Assembly: GCF_019656335.1 (NCBI RefSeq)
Contig: NZ_BPLZ01000011.1
Span: 58,477-122,476 of the forward strand
Reading direction: 5' to 3'
Length of the DNA: 64,000 bases
Origin: Pseudomonas sp. NCCP-436
GTDB lineage: Bacteria > Pseudomonadota > Gammaproteobacteria > Pseudomonadales > Pseudomonadaceae
A program made the position numbers and the translations under genes. The notes beneath the pieces were generated by a model, which was not told the origin of the DNA, did not search any database, and saw only the letters and a list, made by a program, of their open reading frames with translations. Shown here piece by piece: positions 36,808 to 47,878 of the stretch. Positions within the stretch are counted from its first letter, which is position 1. Every line of letters starts with the position of its first letter.

Positions 36808-37632
36808 ATGGAACTCGATCCCTGGACTCAAAGCCTGATTTCCGCCATGACCGCCTTGTGGACCAAGGTGGCCGGCTTTATCCCAAATTTATTCGTAGCC
36901 CTGATTCTGGTTCTGCTTGGTTTTGTCGTAGCCAAGCTGCTCGACACCCTATTGTCAAAACTGCTGAGCAAGGTCGGACTTGATCGGCTAATGACGGGAA
37001 CCGGCCTGACCAAGCTGTTGGCTCGTGTCGGCATCCACGCCTCGGTCTCGACTCTAATTGGCAAGATCGTCTACTGGTTCGTGCTGCTGATCTTTCTGGT
37101 CTCGGCTGCCGAATCGCTTGGCTTGCAGCGTGTATCGGCGACGCTCGATGTGTTGGCGCTGTATCTGCCTAAGGTATTCGGAGCAGCCTTGGTGCTGCTG
37201 GCTGGCGTGCTGCTGGCGCAACTGGTCAGCAGCCTGGTGCGCGGCGCTGCCGAGGGAGTGGGACTGGACTATGCCACTGGCTTGGGCCGTGTTGCCCAGG
37301 GCTTGGTCATCATCATCAGTATTTCCGTGGCTATCGGCCAGCTTGAAGTCAAGACGGATCTGCTCAACAACGTCATTGCCATCGTGCTGATTTCTGTTGG
37401 CTTGGCAGTTGCCCTGGCACTTGGATTGGGTAGTCGCGAGATCGCCAGTCAAATCCTGGCGGGTATCTATGTGCGGGAGCTTTATCAGGTCGGGCAACAT
37501 GTCCGCGTCGGTGATGTCGAAGGGCAAATCGAAGAGATCGGCACGGTCAAAACCGTTCTGCTGAGCGAGGACGGCGAGCTGGTCTCGGTGGCCAATCGGG
37601 TCATGCTTGAGCAACGGGTGAACAGTCGCTGA
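36808..37632 (+). CDS. cmpX: CmpX, MscS-like conserved membrane protein
   Basis: This 274-aa protein has about four hydrophobic helices (residues 22-42, 83-102, 115-145 and 180-205) and a C-terminal beta domain (VGDVEGQIEEIGTVKTVLLSEDGELVSVANRVML) like small MscS channels. In P. aeruginosa the homologue affects envelope stress and SigX activity. ATG 36808 gives MELDPWTQSLISAM; an upstream start would lie in crfX. Confidence 0.9.
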   Translation: MELDPWTQSLISAMTALWTKVAGFIPNLFVALILVLLGFVVAKLLDTLLSKLLSKVGLDRLMTGTGLTKLLARVGIHASVSTLIGKIVYWFVLLIFLVSAAESLGLQRVSATLDVLALYLPKVFGAALVLLAGVLLAQLVSSLVRGAAEGVGLDYATGLGRVAQGLVIIISISVAIGQLEVKTDLLNNVIAIVLISVGLAVALALGLGSREIASQILAGIYVRELYQVGQHVRVGDVEGQIEEIGTVKTVLLSEDGELVSVANRVMLEQRVNSR

Positions 37633-37714
37633 CGCCAATCTGTTATTTTATGCCGCTGCCCGACAGGCATGATCTGTCGGGCGCTTTTCGTCCTGACTGT
37701 CGGCCCAACCCGTT

Positions 37715-38305
37715 TTGAACAAAGCTCAGCCTCTGCCTACGCGTTATGACCCCCGCGAGCTCACCGATGAGGAGCTGGTGCTGCGCGCCCATGATGAGCT
37801 GTTTCATATTACGCGTGCTTACGAAGAGCTGATGAGGCGCTACCAGCGAACGCTATTTAATGTCTGTGCGCGTTATCTGGGGAACGAAAGGGATGCTGAC
37901 GATGTCTGTCAGGAAGTAATGCTCAAGGTTCTCTATGGTTTGAAGAACTTTGAGGGCAAGTCAAAGTTCAAGACCTGGCTATATAGCATCACCTACAACG
38001 AATGCATTACCCAGTACCGAAAGGAACGACGCAAGCGTCGCCTGATCGATGCCCTGAGTTTGGATCCGCTGGAAGAAGCTTCCGACGAAAAGACCCCAAA
38101 GGTCGAGGAGCGAGGTGGTCTGGATCGGTGGCTTGTGCATGTCAACCCTATTGATCGTGAGATCCTGGTGCTGCGTTTTGTCGCAGAGCTCGAATTCCAG
38201 GAAATTGCCGACATCATGCACATGGGCTTGAGCGCCACCAAAATGCGCTACAAGCGAGCATTGGATAGATTGCGGGATAAATTTTCGGATTCTTCCGAAA
38301 CTTAG
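37715..38305 (+). CDS. sigX: ECF sigma factor SigX
   Basis: This 196-aa ECF sigma factor directs oprF and envelope and fatty-acid genes. Region 2 has YQRTLFNVCARYLGNERDADDVCQEVMLKVLYGL, and region 4 has IDREILVLRFVAELEFQEIADIMHMGLSATKMRYKRALDRL. No anti-sigma gene is adjacent, as is usual for SigX. The start is TTG 37715 (MNKAQPLPTRYDPRELTDEE). Confidence 0.95.
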   Translation: MNKAQPLPTRYDPRELTDEELVLRAHDELFHITRAYEELMRRYQRTLFNVCARYLGNERDADDVCQEVMLKVLYGLKNFEGKSKFKTWLYSITYNECITQYRKERRKRRLIDALSLDPLEEASDEKTPKVEERGGLDRWLVHVNPIDREILVLRFVAELEFQEIADIMHMGLSATKMRYKRALDRLRDKFSDSSET

Positions 38306-38413
38306 TTCAGCTTTCTGACCACTAAGGGAGTGGCGAACCCTGATAAAATCGCCGACAAGTTGCCGAGCCGAAGAACCGGCGACTTATTAACCATCAAGAT
38401 GGGGATTTAAAGG

Positions 38414-39394
38414 ATGAAAGTAAAAAACACCTTGGGCGTTGTTATTGGCTCCCTTGTTGCCGCAACTTCCTTCGGCGCACTGGCACAAGGCCAAGGCGCT
38501 GTCGAGGTGGAGGGTTTCGTCAACCGCTACTTCACCGACGTTCAGCGTGACTATGCGCACAACGAAGGCAACCTGTTCGGCGGCAGCATCGGTTACTACC
38601 TGACCGACGACGTCGAGTTGGCTCTGTCCTATGGCGAATACCACGACCTGCGCGGCGAAGGTTCGCAAGGCAGCAAAAACATCAAGGGTAACCTGACCGA
38701 CCTGAAGGCCATCTACCACTTCGGTCAGCCGGGTGTGGGCCTGCGTCCGTACGTTTCTGCCGGCTTCGGTCATCAGAGCATTGGTGACGCCAACAGCGGC
38801 GGCCGTGACCACTCCACCCTGGCTATTGCCGGTGCCGGTGCCAAGTACTACTTCACCGAAATGTTCTATGCTCGTGCCGGTGTTGAAGCTCTGTACAACA
38901 TCGATCAGCGCGACACCGAGTGGCAGGCTGGCGTTGGTGTGGGTCTGAACTTCGGTGGTGGCAGCAAGCCGGCTCCGGCTCCGGTCGTTGCCGCTGCTCC
39001 GGAACCGATCCCTGAGCCTGCTCCGGAGCCAGCTCTGGAAACCGTTCGCGTCGAGCTGGACGTCAAGTTCGATTTCGACAAAGACCGTGTAAAAGAAGAA
39101 AGCTACGGCGACATCAAGAACCTGGCTGACTTCATGAACCAGTACCCGCAGACCACCACCACCGTTGAAGGTCACACCGACTCCGTCGGCTCTGACGCTT
39201 ACAACCAAGGTCTGTCCGAGCGTCGTGCCAACGCCGTACGCAACGTGCTGGTCAACCAGTACGGTGTGGACGCCAGCCGCGTGAATGCTGTTGGTTATGG
39301 CGAAACCCGTCCGGTAGCTGACAACGCCACCGACGCTGGCCGTGCCATCAACCGCCGTGTTGAGGCTGAAGTAGAAGCCCAGATCAAGCAGTAA
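38414..39394 (+). CDS. oprF: Major outer-membrane porin OprF
   Basis: This 326-aa OmpA-family protein forms the N-terminal eight-stranded barrel (residues about 25-185), and a C-terminal OmpA domain (about 215-326) binds peptidoglycan, with VEGHTDSVGSDAYNQGLSERRANAV. A signal peptide ends at GALA. The two are joined by a short Pro/Ala linker (PAPAPVVAAAPEPIPEP). Unlike P. aeruginosa OprF, there is no cysteine-containing, calcium-type loop. AAAGG precedes ATG 38414, and a strong terminator follows. Confidence 0.95.
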   Translation: MKVKNTLGVVIGSLVAATSFGALAQGQGAVEVEGFVNRYFTDVQRDYAHNEGNLFGGSIGYYLTDDVELALSYGEYHDLRGEGSQGSKNIKGNLTDLKAIYHFGQPGVGLRPYVSAGFGHQSIGDANSGGRDHSTLAIAGAGAKYYFTEMFYARAGVEALYNIDQRDTEWQAGVGVGLNFGGGSKPAPAPVVAAAPEPIPEPAPEPALETVRVELDVKFDFDKDRVKEESYGDIKNLADFMNQYPQTTTTVEGHTDSVGSDAYNQGLSERRANAVRNVLVNQYGVDASRVNAVGYGETRPVADNATDAGRAINRRVEAEVEAQIKQ

Positions 39395-39412
39395 TGCTTC
39401 TGGTGTTGCAAG

Positions 39413-39446
39413 AAAAGAACCCGGCCTAGGCCGGGTTCTTTTTTTG
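39413..39446 (+). terminator. Terminator of oprF
   Basis: AAAAGAACCCGGCC, TA, GGCCGGGTTCTTTT with a run of seven Ts form a very strong hairpin. Confidence 0.95.
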
Positions 39447-39674
39447 TCGTTCAGGCTGGCATTCGTGCCGGTGTGCGCCGGTGGTGTTGTGTCGGTACCG
39501 TGTCAGCCCCTGTATGGTGACCCTCTCCGGTTGTGAGGCGCCACGGGCAGGTCGTTGTCTTGCGCCTGGGTATGTCGGTTCAGTCGAGCGATACTGCAAA
39601 TGAACTTGTCTCGCCAGCTCTGCTGGAGGACTCGGCAGGTAGAATGCTGCGCGGTTCGAGAGGGGGGGCAAGCG

Positions 39675-40808
39675 TTGGCCAGATGGGACATTTTTTGCAG
39701 CGTTATAGATAACTACGGTGATATCGGTGTGACCTGGCGCTTGGCTCGCCAGTTGGCTGCCGAGCATGGACATACCGTGCGTCTTTGGGTGGATGAGCCA
39801 CAGGCCTTTTTCCGGTTGTGCCCGCAGGCAGATCCTGTCGTCGAGAGTCAGTATCTGGACGGTGTCGAGTTGCGACGCTGGTGCGAACCCTTTCCTGCGG
39901 TAGAGGCTGCTGAGGTGGTCATCGAGGCATTTGCTTGCCAACTGCCCGAGATCTATACGGCGGCCATGGCGCATGATGGTACTGCACGTCTGTGGCTGAA
40001 TCTCGAATATCTTAGTGCTGAGGACTGGGTCGCTGGTTGCCACGGCCTTCCCTCGCTTCAAGCGGGTGGGCTGCAGAAGTTTTTCTTCTTTCCCGGCTTT
40101 ACCGAAGGAACCGGTGGGTTGTTGCGTGAGCGCGGGCTGCTGACTGAGCGTCAGGCCTTTCAGTTGGACGAATCGGCACAGAAGGAATTTCTTCGAAATC
40201 TGGGGGTTGTGCGCGAAAGGGGGGGCATGCTGATTTCGCTGTTTGCTTACGAAAATCCGGGCCTGTCTGGCTGGCTGGACGCTCTGGCTGAAGGTCCCCG
40301 GCCGATCCAGCTACTGGTGCCGCAGGGTAGGGTAAGCGGCGATCTGCAGGGCTGGCTTGGTTGTGATGAGCTGAAGATTGGCGAGCAGCATCGCCGTGGC
40401 TCGCTGCTGATTCATGTGCTGCCGTTCGTGTCGCAGCAGGACTACGATCGGCTGCTATGGTGTTGTGACTTTAATGCGGTGCGCGGTGAGGACTCCTTTA
40501 TTCGCGCCCAATGGGCTGGTCGTCCGTTGCTGTGGCATATCTATCCGCAGGACGAGAATGCGCATTGGGAGAAGCTGGAGGCGTTTATAGGGCTTTACAG
40601 CCGAGGTTTGGAGCTCGAATCAGCTCTCAGACTTGCTCGGACGTGGCGCGCTTGGAATGCTGGTCACGGCATGGAGCAGGCTTGGCCGGCGTTACTGGAG
40701 GTGTGGCCGGTGTTGGCGCAGCATGCCGAGAGCTGGTGTGCAGGGCAGGCTGCGCGACAGGATCTGGCAGCAGCGCTGGAACAGTTTTACCGAAATTGGC
40801 TATCATAG
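39675..40808 (+). CDS. earP: EF-P arginine rhamnosyltransferase
   Basis: This 377-aa GT-B glycosyltransferase attaches rhamnose from dTDP-rhamnose to Arg32 of EF-P, needed for efficient translation of polyproline stretches. The N-terminus WDIFCSVIDNYGDIGVTWRLARQL carries the conserved Asp-Asn-Tyr-Gly-Asp-x-Gly substrate loop, and NAVRGEDSFIRAQWAGRPLLWHIYPQ is the nucleotide-sugar motif. I chose TTG 39675 because GAGGGGGGG precedes it and family members start there; 40 further in-frame codons upstream look non-coding. It is 42 bases upstream of efp. Confidence 0.9.
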   Translation: MARWDIFCSVIDNYGDIGVTWRLARQLAAEHGHTVRLWVDEPQAFFRLCPQADPVVESQYLDGVELRRWCEPFPAVEAAEVVIEAFACQLPEIYTAAMAHDGTARLWLNLEYLSAEDWVAGCHGLPSLQAGGLQKFFFFPGFTEGTGGLLRERGLLTERQAFQLDESAQKEFLRNLGVVRERGGMLISLFAYENPGLSGWLDALAEGPRPIQLLVPQGRVSGDLQGWLGCDELKIGEQHRRGSLLIHVLPFVSQQDYDRLLWCCDFNAVRGEDSFIRAQWAGRPLLWHIYPQDENAHWEKLEAFIGLYSRGLELESALRLARTWRAWNAGHGMEQAWPALLEVWPVLAQHAESWCAGQAARQDLAAALEQFYRNWLS

Positions 40809-40850
40809 CCGACCTATATTTCGTACCTCCCGCATATTTCGGATATTCGC

Positions 40851-41426
40851 ATGAAAACTGCACAAGAAATGAGAGTCAACAGCGTGGCCCTGATTGACGG
40901 CCAGCCGTGGCTGATCCAGAAGGCCGAGTTCACCAAGTCCGGCCGTAACAGCGCCATCGTCAAGATGAAGCTGAAGAATCTGCTCAACGGCTCTAAAACC
41001 GAGACCGTCTACAAGGCAGACGACAAGATGGAACCGGTGATTCTCGAGCGCAAGGAAGTGACCCTCTCCTATATCAATGGTGAGGACTATGTGTTCATGG
41101 ATACCGAATACAACTCCTACGAACTGCGTGCCGAAGATCTGGAAAGCGTTCTGCCGTTTATCGAAGAAGGCATGACAGATGTGTGCGAGGCGGTGTTCTT
41201 CGAAGGGAAGGTGATCTCCGTCGACCTGCCGACCACTATCGTGCGTCAAGTCGTCTATACCGAGACTGCCGTTCGCGGTGACACCTCTGGCAAGGTCATG
41301 AAGCCGGCCAAGCTGCGTAACGGTACCGAGATCAAGGTCGCCGAGTTCGTTGAAATCGACGACTGGATCGAAATCGACACCCGTGACGGCTCCTACAAAG
41401 GTCGTACCCAGGCCCCACAGGCCTGA
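40851..41426 (+). CDS. efp: Elongation factor P
   Basis: This 191-aa three-domain beta-barrel protein binds between the P and E sites and rescues ribosomes stalled at consecutive prolines. Arg32 in TKSGRNSA is the residue modified by EarP, which is encoded just upstream; an arginine rather than a lysine at this position marks the rhamnosylated EF-P branch. Confidence 0.97.
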   Translation: MKTAQEMRVNSVALIDGQPWLIQKAEFTKSGRNSAIVKMKLKNLLNGSKTETVYKADDKMEPVILERKEVTLSYINGEDYVFMDTEYNSYELRAEDLESVLPFIEEGMTDVCEAVFFEGKVISVDLPTTIVRQVVYTETAVRGDTSGKVMKPAKLRNGTEIKVAEFVEIDDWIEIDTRDGSYKGRTQAPQA

Positions 41427-41478
41427 TCCTTAACCGTATTCCTGCTGCAAGTCGGCAGGGAGCTATAGGATCCAGCAG

Positions 41479-41513
41479 AAAGCCCGGCATCAGATTCTGA
41501 CGCCGGGCTTTTG
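41479..41513 (+). terminator. Terminator of efp
   Basis: AAAGCCCGGC and GCCGGGCTTTT enclose a 13-base loop, followed by GTTTTC. Confidence 0.8.
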
Positions 41514-41569
41514 TTTTCAGCTGCTATCCAAGCTGCCGGGCCTGCTTCTCGTGTATTACGGACATGACA

Positions 41570-41596
41570 AAGACACTCCGGAGCTCGGAGTGTCTT
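41570..41596 (-). terminator. Terminator of cspD
   Basis: AAGACACTCCG and its exact complement enclose a 5-base loop. On the minus strand it lies 20 bases after the cspD stop and runs into TTTGTC. Confidence 0.75.
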
Positions 41597-41615
41597 GAGT
41601 GAAGCAAAAGGCCGG

Positions 41616-41891
41616 TCAGGCCTGAACGGGAATGGCAGTGTCCTGCTGTCGAGCCTGGGAGGCTCCAGCTGCTAGATCTTGTCCGGCCAGCGCAGTGGTG
41701 ATATTGACGGCATGCAGTCCCTTGGGGCCTTGCACGATCTCGAAGCAAACCTGCTGGCCTGCTTTAAGGGTCTTGTAGCCGTCCATCTGGATGGCCGAAT
41801 AGTGGGCGAATAGGTCCTCATCTCGGCCGTCGGCCAGGATGAATCCATAGCCCTTGGCGTTGTTGAACCACTTGACCTTACCGCTGAGCAT
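41616..41891 (-). CDS. cspD: Cold-shock-domain protein CspD
   Basis: This 91-aa protein has a cold-shock domain with both RNA-binding motifs (KGYGFI at residues 13-18 and DLFAHYS) and a C-terminal tail of about 24 residues rich in Ala/Gln. In E. coli CspD inhibits replication and is degraded by Lon. ATG 41891 is preceded by GAGGG on the minus strand. It diverges from clpS, as is standard in this genus. Confidence 0.92.
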   Translation of the reverse strand: MLSGKVKWFNNAKGYGFILADGRDEDLFAHYSAIQMDGYKTLKAGQQVCFEIVQGPKGLHAVNITTALAGQDLAAGASQARQQDTAIPVQA

Positions 41892-42119
41892 GCTGATATC
41901 CCTCTGCAAAGAACCCCATCTCTGGAGTATCATCCACTTCGACTCCGCGCGGAGACTGGCGAGCCAGGGCTGCCGCACGAAACCTCGATACCCGCTGGCG
42001 GGTATTCACTGTTTGTAACACCCTTTTGCCGATAGTCAAGGCTATACGGCGGATGGCTGAGAATTCAGTCAAACTCCCTAGCATTCCGGTTCGTCCGGCT
42101 CTGAGCCTCTGATTTCAGC

Positions 42120-42482
42120 ATGCATGCAATTGACCAGACTCAACTAACATTCAATCAGAATCATCCTGCAGGGCATGAGGATGGCGCTACCGGCGTAGCC
42201 GTTCAGGAATCCAAGCCGGCATTACAGGCACCACCGCTATACAAGGTGGTCTTACTCAATGATGACTACACGCCGATGGACTTCGTGGTCGAAGTGCTTG
42301 AGATGTTCTTCGGCATGAACCGGGAGTTGGCGACCAGGATCATGCTGACCGTCCATACGGAAGGGCGTGCGGTTTGCGGCCTCTACCCGCGCGATATTGC
42401 TGAGACCAAAGCTATGCAGGTCAACCAATACGCACGTGAATGCCAGCATCCGCTACTCTGTGAAATAGAGAAGGACGGTTAA
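42120..42482 (+). CDS. clpS: ClpS, N-degron adaptor of ClpAP
   Basis: This 120-aa adaptor recognises proteins with destabilising N-terminal residues and delivers them to ClpAP. The core [24 protein letters not shown] has the conserved Asn-Asp-Asp-Tyr-Thr-Pro that binds the N-terminus, and [16 protein letters not shown] is the ClpA-binding end. It is 29 bases upstream of clpA. Its ATG lies within GCATGCATG. Confidence 0.96.
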   Translation: MHAIDQTQLTFNQNHPAGHEDGATGVAVQESKPALQAPPLYKVVLLNDDYTPMDFVVEVLEMFFGMNRELATRIMLTVHTEGRAVCGLYPRDIAETKAMQVNQYARECQHPLLCEIEKDG

Positions 42483-42511
42483 CGCCGGCCACTTGGGTAT
42501 GAGGTGAAGCT

Positions 42512-44782
42512 ATGTTGAATCGAGAGCTCGAAGTCACCCTCAATCTGGCTTTCAAGGAGGCTCGTGCCAAGCGTCATGAGTTCATGACGGTTGAACATCT
42601 GTTGCTGGCCCTGCTGGACAACGAGGCAGCTGCCAGCGTTCTGCGTGCCTGTGGGGCCAGTCTCGACAAGCTGCGTCATGACCTGCAGGAGTTCATCGAT
42701 TCCACCACTCCGTTGATTCCCCAGCATGACGAGGATCGTGAGACCCAGCCGACCTTGGGCTTCCAGCGTGTGTTGCAGCGCGCCGTGTTCCACGTCCAGA
42801 GCTCCGGCAAGCGTGAAGTCACGGGCGCCAATGTACTGGTGGCAATCTTCAGTGAGCAGGAAAGCCAGGCCGTATTCCTCCTTAAGCAACAGAGTGTGGC
42901 TCGTATCGATGTGGTCAACTTCATCGCTCACGGTATTTCTAAAGTGCCGGGCCATAACGAGCAGAGTGAGCATGAGCGGGAGTTGCAGGACGAGGAGGGC
43001 GGTGAGTCCGCCACCTCAAGCAATCCGCTTGATGCCTATGCCAGTAACCTTAACGAAATGGCTAGGCTTGGCCGCATTGACCCGTTGGTGGGACGTGAGC
43101 ATGAGGTCGAACGAGTAGCGCAGATCCTTGCCCGGCGGCGCAAAAATAATCCTCTGCTGGTCGGTGAGGCCGGAGTAGGCAAGACCGCCATCGCCGAGGG
43201 ACTGGCAAAGCGCATCGTCGACGAGCAGGTGCCGGATCTGCTGGCTGACAGTGTGGTTTATTCTTTGGATCTTGGTGCTCTGCTGGCCGGAACCAAGTAC
43301 CGGGGCGATTTCGAGAAGCGTTTCAAAGCATTGCTCAATGAGTTGCGTAAGCGCCCGCAGGCCATTCTGTTTATCGACGAGATCCATACCATCATTGGTG
43401 CCGGTGCCGCATCAGGCGGGGTGATGGATGCCTCCAACCTGCTCAAGCCGCTGCTTTCCTCGGGCGAGATCCGCTGCATTGGTTCCACCACTTTTCAGGA
43501 GTTCCGCGGCATCTTCGAGAAGGATCGTGCACTAGCGAGACGTTTCCAGAAGGTCGATGTGGTCGAGCCATCGGTGGATGATACCTATGGCATCCTCAAA
43601 GGGCTCAAAACACGCTTCGAGCAGCACCATCAGATCACCTACAGCGACGAGGCGCTGCGTGCGGCGGCGGAGCTGGCTGCTCGTTACATCAATGATCGTC
43701 ACATGCCTGACAAGGCCATCGACGTGATTGACGAAGCAGGCGCCTACCAGCGTTTGCAGCCAGAGGACAAGCGCGTGACACTCATTGATGTCGCTCAGGT
43801 CGAGGACATCGTGGCCAAGATCGCACGGATCCCGCCCAAGCATGTGTCCAGCTCAGACAAGGAGCTGCTGCGCAACCTGGAGCGTGATCTCAAGCTCACT
43901 GTGTTCGGTCAGGATGCAGCGATCGACTCGCTGTCTACGGCGATCAAGTTGTCGCGTGCGGGGTTGAAGGCGCCAGACAAGCCGGTTGGTTCGTTCCTTT
44001 TTGCCGGGCCTACCGGGGTGGGCAAGACCGAGGCGGCAAGGCAGTTGGCCAAGGCTCTGGGAGTGGAGCTGGTGCGTTTCGATATGTCCGAGTACATGGA
44101 GCGCCATACCGTGTCGCGCCTGATTGGCGCGCCACCCGGTTATGTCGGTTTTGACCAGGGGGGGCTGCTCACAGAGGCGATTACCAAGCAGCCGCATTGC
44201 GTTCTGCTGCTCGACGAGATCGAGAAGGCTCATCCGGAAGTCTTCAACCTGCTGCTGCAGGTGATGGATCACGGCACCCTGACCGACAACAACGGGCGCA
44301 AGGCAGATTTCCGCAACGTTATCCTGATCATGACCACCAACGCCGGGGCAGAGACCGCGGCGCGAGCTTCCATCGGCTTCACCCCGCAGGATCACTCAAG
44401 TGATGCTATGGAGGTGATCAAGAAGAGCTTCACGCCCGAGTTCCGTAACCGTCTCGACACCATCATCCAGTTCGGCAGGCTCAGCCATGAGACGATCAAG
44501 AGCATCGTCGACAAGTTTCTCACGGAGCTTCAGGCTCAGCTGGAAGACAAGCGTGTCACACTGGAGGTTAGTGATGCGGCTCGGGGCTGGCTGGCCGAAC
44601 ATGGTTACGATGTAGCCATGGGCGCGCGACCGATGGCGCGCCTGATTCAGGATAAGATCAAGCGTCCCCTGGCTGAGGAAATTCTCTTTGGCGAGTTGGC
44701 CGAGCATGGCGGCGTAGTGCACGTCGACATCAAGGATGGTGAGCCCAGCTTTGAGTTCGAGACTGCCGCCGAGATGGCCTGA
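42512..44782 (+). CDS. clpA: ATP-dependent Clp protease ATP-binding subunit ClpA
   Basis: This 756-aa hexameric unfoldase feeds ClpP. The Clp-N repeat domain covers residues about 1-145, the first AAA+ module has GEAGVGKT (about residue 219) and [12 protein letters not shown], and the second module has GPTGVGKT (about 500) and [22 protein letters not shown]. It carries the C-terminal IGF-like loop (ASIGFT) that contacts ClpP. Length and domain order are normal. It is cotranscribed with clpS. Confidence 0.97.
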   Translation: MLNRELEVTLNLAFKEARAKRHEFMTVEHLLLALLDNEAAASVLRACGASLDKLRHDLQEFIDSTTPLIPQHDEDRETQPTLGFQRVLQRAVFHVQSSGKREVTGANVLVAIFSEQESQAVFLLKQQSVARIDVVNFIAHGISKVPGHNEQSEHERELQDEEGGESATSSNPLDAYASNLNEMARLGRIDPLVGREHEVERVAQILARRRKNNPLLVGEAGVGKTAIAEGLAKRIVDEQVPDLLADSVVYSLDLGALLAGTKYRGDFEKRFKALLNELRKRPQAILFIDEIHTIIGAGAASGGVMDASNLLKPLLSSGEIRCIGSTTFQEFRGIFEKDRALARRFQKVDVVEPSVDDTYGILKGLKTRFEQHHQITYSDEALRAAAELAARYINDRHMPDKAIDVIDEAGAYQRLQPEDKRVTLIDVAQVEDIVAKIARIPPKHVSSSDKELLRNLERDLKLTVFGQDAAIDSLSTAIKLSRAGLKAPDKPVGSFLFAGPTGVGKTEAARQLAKALGVELVRFDMSEYMERHTVSRLIGAPPGYVGFDQGGLLTEAITKQPHCVLLLDEIEKAHPEVFNLLLQVMDHGTLTDNNGRKADFRNVILIMTTNAGAETAARASIGFTPQDHSSDAMEVIKKSFTPEFRNRLDTIIQFGRLSHETIKSIVDKFLTELQAQLEDKRVTLEVSDAARGWLAEHGYDVAMGARPMARLIQDKIKRPLAEEILFGELAEHGGVVHVDIKDGEPSFEFETAAEMA

Positions 44783-44832
44783 GCCGGCCTCCACAAGAGG
44801 GCCGATACACCATTACAAGTGACCCCAGCAAC

Positions 44833-44861
44833 GAAAACGCCCGGCATGGCCGGGCGTTTTC
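44833..44861. terminator. Bidirectional terminator between clpA and infA
   Basis: GAAAACGCCCGGC, ATG, GCCGGGCGTTTTC form an exact inverted repeat with T-rich tails on both strands between convergent genes. Confidence 0.9.
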
Positions 44862-44875
44862 GTCTGGTGCGTTGA

Positions 44876-45094
44876 TCAGCGGGCGCGGTAGGTAATACGG
44901 CCTTTGCTCAGGTCGTAAGGCGTCAGCTCGACGCGAACCTTGTCACCAGTGAGAATGCGGATGTAGTTCTTGCGCATCTTTCCGGAGATGTGCGCGGTAA
45001 CGACGTGCCCATTTTCCAACTCCACGCGGAACATGGTGTTGGGCAGGGTGTCGACGACAGTACCTTCCATTTCGAAGCTGTCTTCTTTCGACAT
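44876..45094 (-). CDS. infA: Translation initiation factor IF-1
   Basis: This 72-aa S1-fold protein blocks the ribosomal A site during initiation. It begins [30 protein letters not shown] and ends KGRITYRAR, as in all gammaproteobacteria. I chose ATG 45094, because an in-frame extension upstream is not conserved. The gene order infA-ate-aat-trxB on the minus strand is standard. Confidence 0.97.
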
Positions 45095-45218
45095 GCAGTA
45101 AAGCCCTCGGTGTCCAGGAAATGGCCTGGTGCAACTGGCTCCAGGCAAAAGCGGCGTGCATTGTGCCCGAAAACAGTGGGCTGCGCCAAGAGTCTTGGAG
45201 ACTTGGGGCAATGGCTGG

Positions 45219-45926
45219 CTAGGTAAGCAGTGTCCAGTGCTGGTTGACGAACAGCTCGATTGGGCGGTATTGGGTCTTGTAGTTCATCTTGCGACAGCTC
45301 TTGATCCAGTAGCCGAGATAGACGGCATCCAGATTCCGCCGTGTAGTTTCGCCAATTTGCCAAAGAATCGCAAAACGCCCCAGGCTGCGCCGCTCCTCGT
45401 CCGGATCATAGAAGGTATAAATGGCTGACAGGCCATTGGGTAGTACGTCGGTGACGGCCAGAGCCAGAAGTCGGCCAGCCAGGCGGAATTCGTAGAAAAG
45501 TGAGAAAGGCAGTTCGCGCACGAGAAAGGTGGAGAACTGCTCCCGGCTTGGCGGGTACATGTCTCCATCGGCATGGCGGCGCTCGATGTAGCGTGCATAG
45601 AGTGCGTAGTACTCTTCGGAAAATACCGGTCGAACGGCTTGAACCTGCAGATCTTCGTTGCGTTTGAGGATACGCCGCTGCTGGCGATTCGGCTGGAAGT
45701 CGCGAGCCGGGATCCGTGCGGGAATACAGGCCGAACATTGCTGGCAGTGAGGCCGGTAAAGATGCTCTCCACTGCGGCGAAAGCCCATTTCAGAAAGCTC
45801 GGCATACACTCTAACGTCCATGGGCTGGCTGGGATCCAGAAACAGGGTGGTCGCCTGTTCCTCCGGCAGATAGCTGCATGGATGTGGCTGGGTGGCGTAG
45901 AACTTCAGGCGGGCCAGTTCAGTCAT
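45219..45926 (-). CDS. ate: Aspartate/glutamate leucyltransferase (Bpt-type)
   Basis: This 235-aa enzyme conjugates leucine from Leu-tRNA to proteins starting with Asp or Glu, making them N-degrons for ClpS/ClpAP. It has the N-terminal cysteine region [11 protein letters not shown] and [13 protein letters not shown], and the C-terminal GNAT-like domain with [20 protein letters not shown] and YLGYWIKSC. It is adjacent to aat, the gene of the companion transferase; the name bpt is also used. Confidence 0.93.
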
Positions 45927-45979
45927 GTCACTCTCTCTGGGAAGCCTGATGTGAGTGTAAGCCAGCCTTGCTCGCTCGA

Positions 45980-46660
45980 CTAGGCGGCCCAGTTGGCGCT
46001 GCTCGGGCTATCCAGATGATTGCGCAGGTAGTTGGCGAATGTGTCGCGGGGAATCGGGCGAGCCCCGAAACTATGCAGATGGCGAGTGGGCATCTGGCAA
46101 TCAATGAGCACAAATCTCCAGGCCTGAAGTTTCTCCACCAGGGTGACGAAGCCTACCTTGGAGGCGTTGTCGCGACGACAGAACATGGATTCGCCAAAAA
46201 ACAGTTGCCCCATGGCCAGGCCGTAGAGACCGCCAACCAGTTCGCTGTTGTCCCAGACTTCAACAGAGTGGGCAATCCCGCGCCGATGTAGCTCCAAATA
46301 GGCGTTCTGCATCGTATCTGTGATCCAGGTGCCCGGTGCGTATGTGCGCGGTGCTGCACAGGCGGCAATCACCGCCGGAAAATCCTGGTCGAAGGTAACG
46401 CGAAAGCGCTGCTGTTTAAGGAATTTGCGCAGGCTGCGAGAGACGTGCAGTTCATCCGGGAATAGTACGGTGCGTGGATCTGGCGACCACCAGAGAATTG
46501 GCTGGCCATCCTCGAACCAGGGGAAACAGCCGTGGCGATAGGCCTGGATCAGTCTTGCGGGACTGAGGTCACCACCGGCGGCAAGCAGCCCTTCGGGCTG
46601 GCGCAGAGCTTGGTGTAGTGGCGGGAAGTCGGTAGCGTCGCGTGACAGCCAGGTCAGCAT
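45980..46660 (-). CDS. aat: Leucyl/phenylalanyl-tRNA-protein transferase
   Basis: This 226-aa enzyme adds Leu or Phe to N-terminal Arg or Lys. The [38 protein letters not shown] segment and the [18 protein letters not shown] motif are diagnostic. It lies 53 bases upstream of the leucyltransferase gene, and together with clpS/clpA makes this region a complete N-degron set. Confidence 0.96.
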   Translation of the reverse strand: MLTWLSRDATDFPPLHQALRQPEGLLAAGGDLSPARLIQAYRHGCFPWFEDGQPILWWSPDPRTVLFPDELHVSRSLRKFLKQQRFRVTFDQDFPAVIAACAAPRTYAPGTWITDTMQNAYLELHRRGIAHSVEVWDNSELVGGLYGLAMGQLFFGESMFCRRDNASKVGFVTLVEKLQAWRFVLIDCQMPTRHLHSFGARPIPRDTFANYLRNHLDSPSSANWAA

Positions 46661-46713
46661 GGACGGTTCCTGCGTAGAAGGGGAGGGGCGGGCTCAAGGC
46701 CCGCCTGTTCAGA

Positions 46714-47673
<960 letters not shown>

Positions 47674-47878
47674 TCATAAGCCTTTGTCACAAAAGAGAAT
47701 GCGTGCTCCAATTGAAGCGCACGGAAGCTGCTGGCAGCTATGCTACACCGAAGCAAGGGGCGTGCGGGAACCATGCGGCAGTTGCGAACTGGCAAGAAGT
47801 CGCCTGCACCCCCTACAATGCCCGCACGCTGCAGTTAACCTTTGGATGGATGCGCCCTAGGCGCAGGAAACGGCTGTT

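Noticed and set aside
38387..39208. Minus-strand frame of 273 codons over oprF
   Set aside because: Composition mirrors the high-GC third positions of oprF; there is no promoter or homology that I recognise.
41616..41978. Longer 120-aa start for cspD
   Set aside because: The extra 29 residues are not cold-shock-like, and GAGGG before ATG 41891 marks the true start.
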